Assembly: GCA_905235135.1 (NCBI GenBank) | Contig: CAJOKR010000017.1 | Location: 1 to 57,162 of the forward strand | DNA: 57,162 nt | DNA from: an uncultured Bacteroidales bacterium | GTDB lineage: Bacteria; Bacteroidota; Bacteroidia; Bacteroidales; WCHB1-69 | Reading direction: 5' to 3' | In this document: one piece after another, positions 56,654 to 57,162 of the stretch | Layout of the letters: the number at the start of each line of letters is the position of its first letter | Position numbering within the stretch: the first letter of the stretch is position 1 | The notes under the pieces: model-generated | Told to the model about the DNA's origin: nothing | What the model saw: only the letters and a program-made list of their open reading frames with translations | Database searches by the model: none | Program-made: the position numbers and the translations under genes

Positions 56654-56731
56654 ATAGGTGCACCTCCCACCTGAGATATTCCCCATAACACACATTATAT
56701 CTAAGAATCCTTTCATCAAAACCTTACCATT

Positions 56732-57162
56732 ATGAAAAAAATGACACTCTCGTTTTTCGGATGCATGATGATCTTATGCGCGTCCGCACAGTCGAAAAAG
56801 TTCACCATTGCAGTGAACAACAAGGTCAAAATCGACATGGTTTTGATAACGCCTGACACGTTTGTCAGGAAGAACTATTATGGGGATACCCTATGCGACT
56901 ATTCGCGTATTTGTCCTGTGATGGGGAAGCGCGCATACAGCGGTTACGACACCATTGTCCTCGCCCCCTATTACATCGCCACAGTCGAGGTGACGCAGCA
57001 GCTCTATTCGGCTGTCATGCACCAAAATCCATCCTATTGGAACGATAACACCAATCATTCTGTCTGTCAAAACACTCCGGAACTTCTCCCTGTGGAAAAG
57101 GTTTCCTGGTATGACGCGCAAGCCTTCATCGATTCTTTGAACAAGCTCACAGGCAGGCATTT
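56732..57162 (+). CDS. Formylglycine-generating-enzyme (SUMF1) family secreted protein, 5' part
   Basis: 143 residues are visible before the window ends. A signal peptide (MTLSFFGCMMILCASAQ) is followed by a domain with YYIATVEVTQQLYSAVMHQN, PSYWND and PVEKVSWYDAQAFIDSLNK, the typical start of SUMF1/FGE-sulfatase domains. In Bacteroidota many such secreted proteins are not true sulfatase activators. The C-terminal catalytic part lies outside, so activity cannot be judged. Confidence 0.8.
   Translation, partial: MKKMTLSFFGCMMILCASAQSKKFTIAVNNKVKIDMVLITPDTFVRKNYYGDTLCDYSRICPVMGKRAYSGYDTIVLAPYYIATVEVTQQLYSAVMHQNPSYWNDNTNHSVCQNTPELLPVEKVSWYDAQAFIDSLNKLTGRH

Overview
The window reads as a chromosomal segment (a contig cut at both ends) from a member of the Bacteroidota, most likely Bacteroidales. 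The grounds are: PorX, the response regulator of the type IX secretion system (T9SS); secreted proteins with T9SS sorting domains; protein families typical of the phylum (FISUMP, DUF3667, DUF2520, DUF4412, Omp28); and, upstream of many genes, the Bacteroidetes-type -7 promoter element TAnnTTTGC instead of ordinary -10 boxes and Shine-Dalgarno sites. I saw no tRNA, rRNA, CRISPR array, prophage or complete IS.

Layout. 1-8.1 kb: end of a T9SS type-B adhesin-like protein, thrS, a Sel1-repeat protein, then a leftward run of three envelope genes (FISUMP lipoprotein, small barrel-like protein, lipoprotein). 8.5-14.7 kb: DUF3667 membrane protein, iron alcohol dehydrogenase, a CoA-transferase alpha subunit without its beta partner, and two unknown secreted proteins. 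14.7-24.2 kb: housekeeping genes (glutathione peroxidase; the overlapping unit glycosyltransferase-sigma factor-ligA; tgt; LuxC-like acyl-CoA reductase; AI-2E permease; malic enzyme). 24.2-26.6 kb: a REP-associated tyrosine transposase (RAYT)-like HUH gene embedded in repeats. 26.6-33.1 kb: accessory region with a frameshifted C10 peptidase, a frameshifted GYF_2-like membrane protein, small secreted proteins and a 3'-truncated ORF6N gene. 33-47.9 kb: mostly housekeeping genes (glycosyltransferase, a frameshifted nucleoside kinase, DUF2520, Omp28, D-2-hydroxyacid dehydrogenase, nitroreductase, porX, carbamate kinase, M13 peptidase, a beta-helix protein, cytidine deaminase). 48.2-54.4 kb: an ABC export operon with one ATPase and two large FtsX/MacB-type permeases. 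54.5-57.2 kb: HicA/HicB, an unknown secreted protein, a second toxin-antitoxin-like pair and the start of a formylglycine-generating-enzyme-family protein.

The most unusual content is repetitive DNA between genes. Three families coexist. (1) Multi-hairpin REP-like elements (six copies) built from short stems with GAA/GGA-type loops; stem bases differ between copies but pairing is kept. They surround the RAYT-like gene and one sits before each of the three ABC transporter genes. (2) Nine intergenic tracts with different 7-bp units, several overlapping stop codons and one abutting a start codon. (3) Palindromes with GTAGAGACG/CGTCTCTAC arms. The RAYT-like protein together with family 1 is my best candidate for an under-described system: an HUH nuclease with an extra C-terminal domain and its own dispersed hairpin elements, some placed inside an operon where they could act on mRNA.

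Three genes carry frame disruptions (about 29.79, 30.60 and 35.73 kb). Whether they are real mutations or consensus errors cannot be told from the sequence alone.
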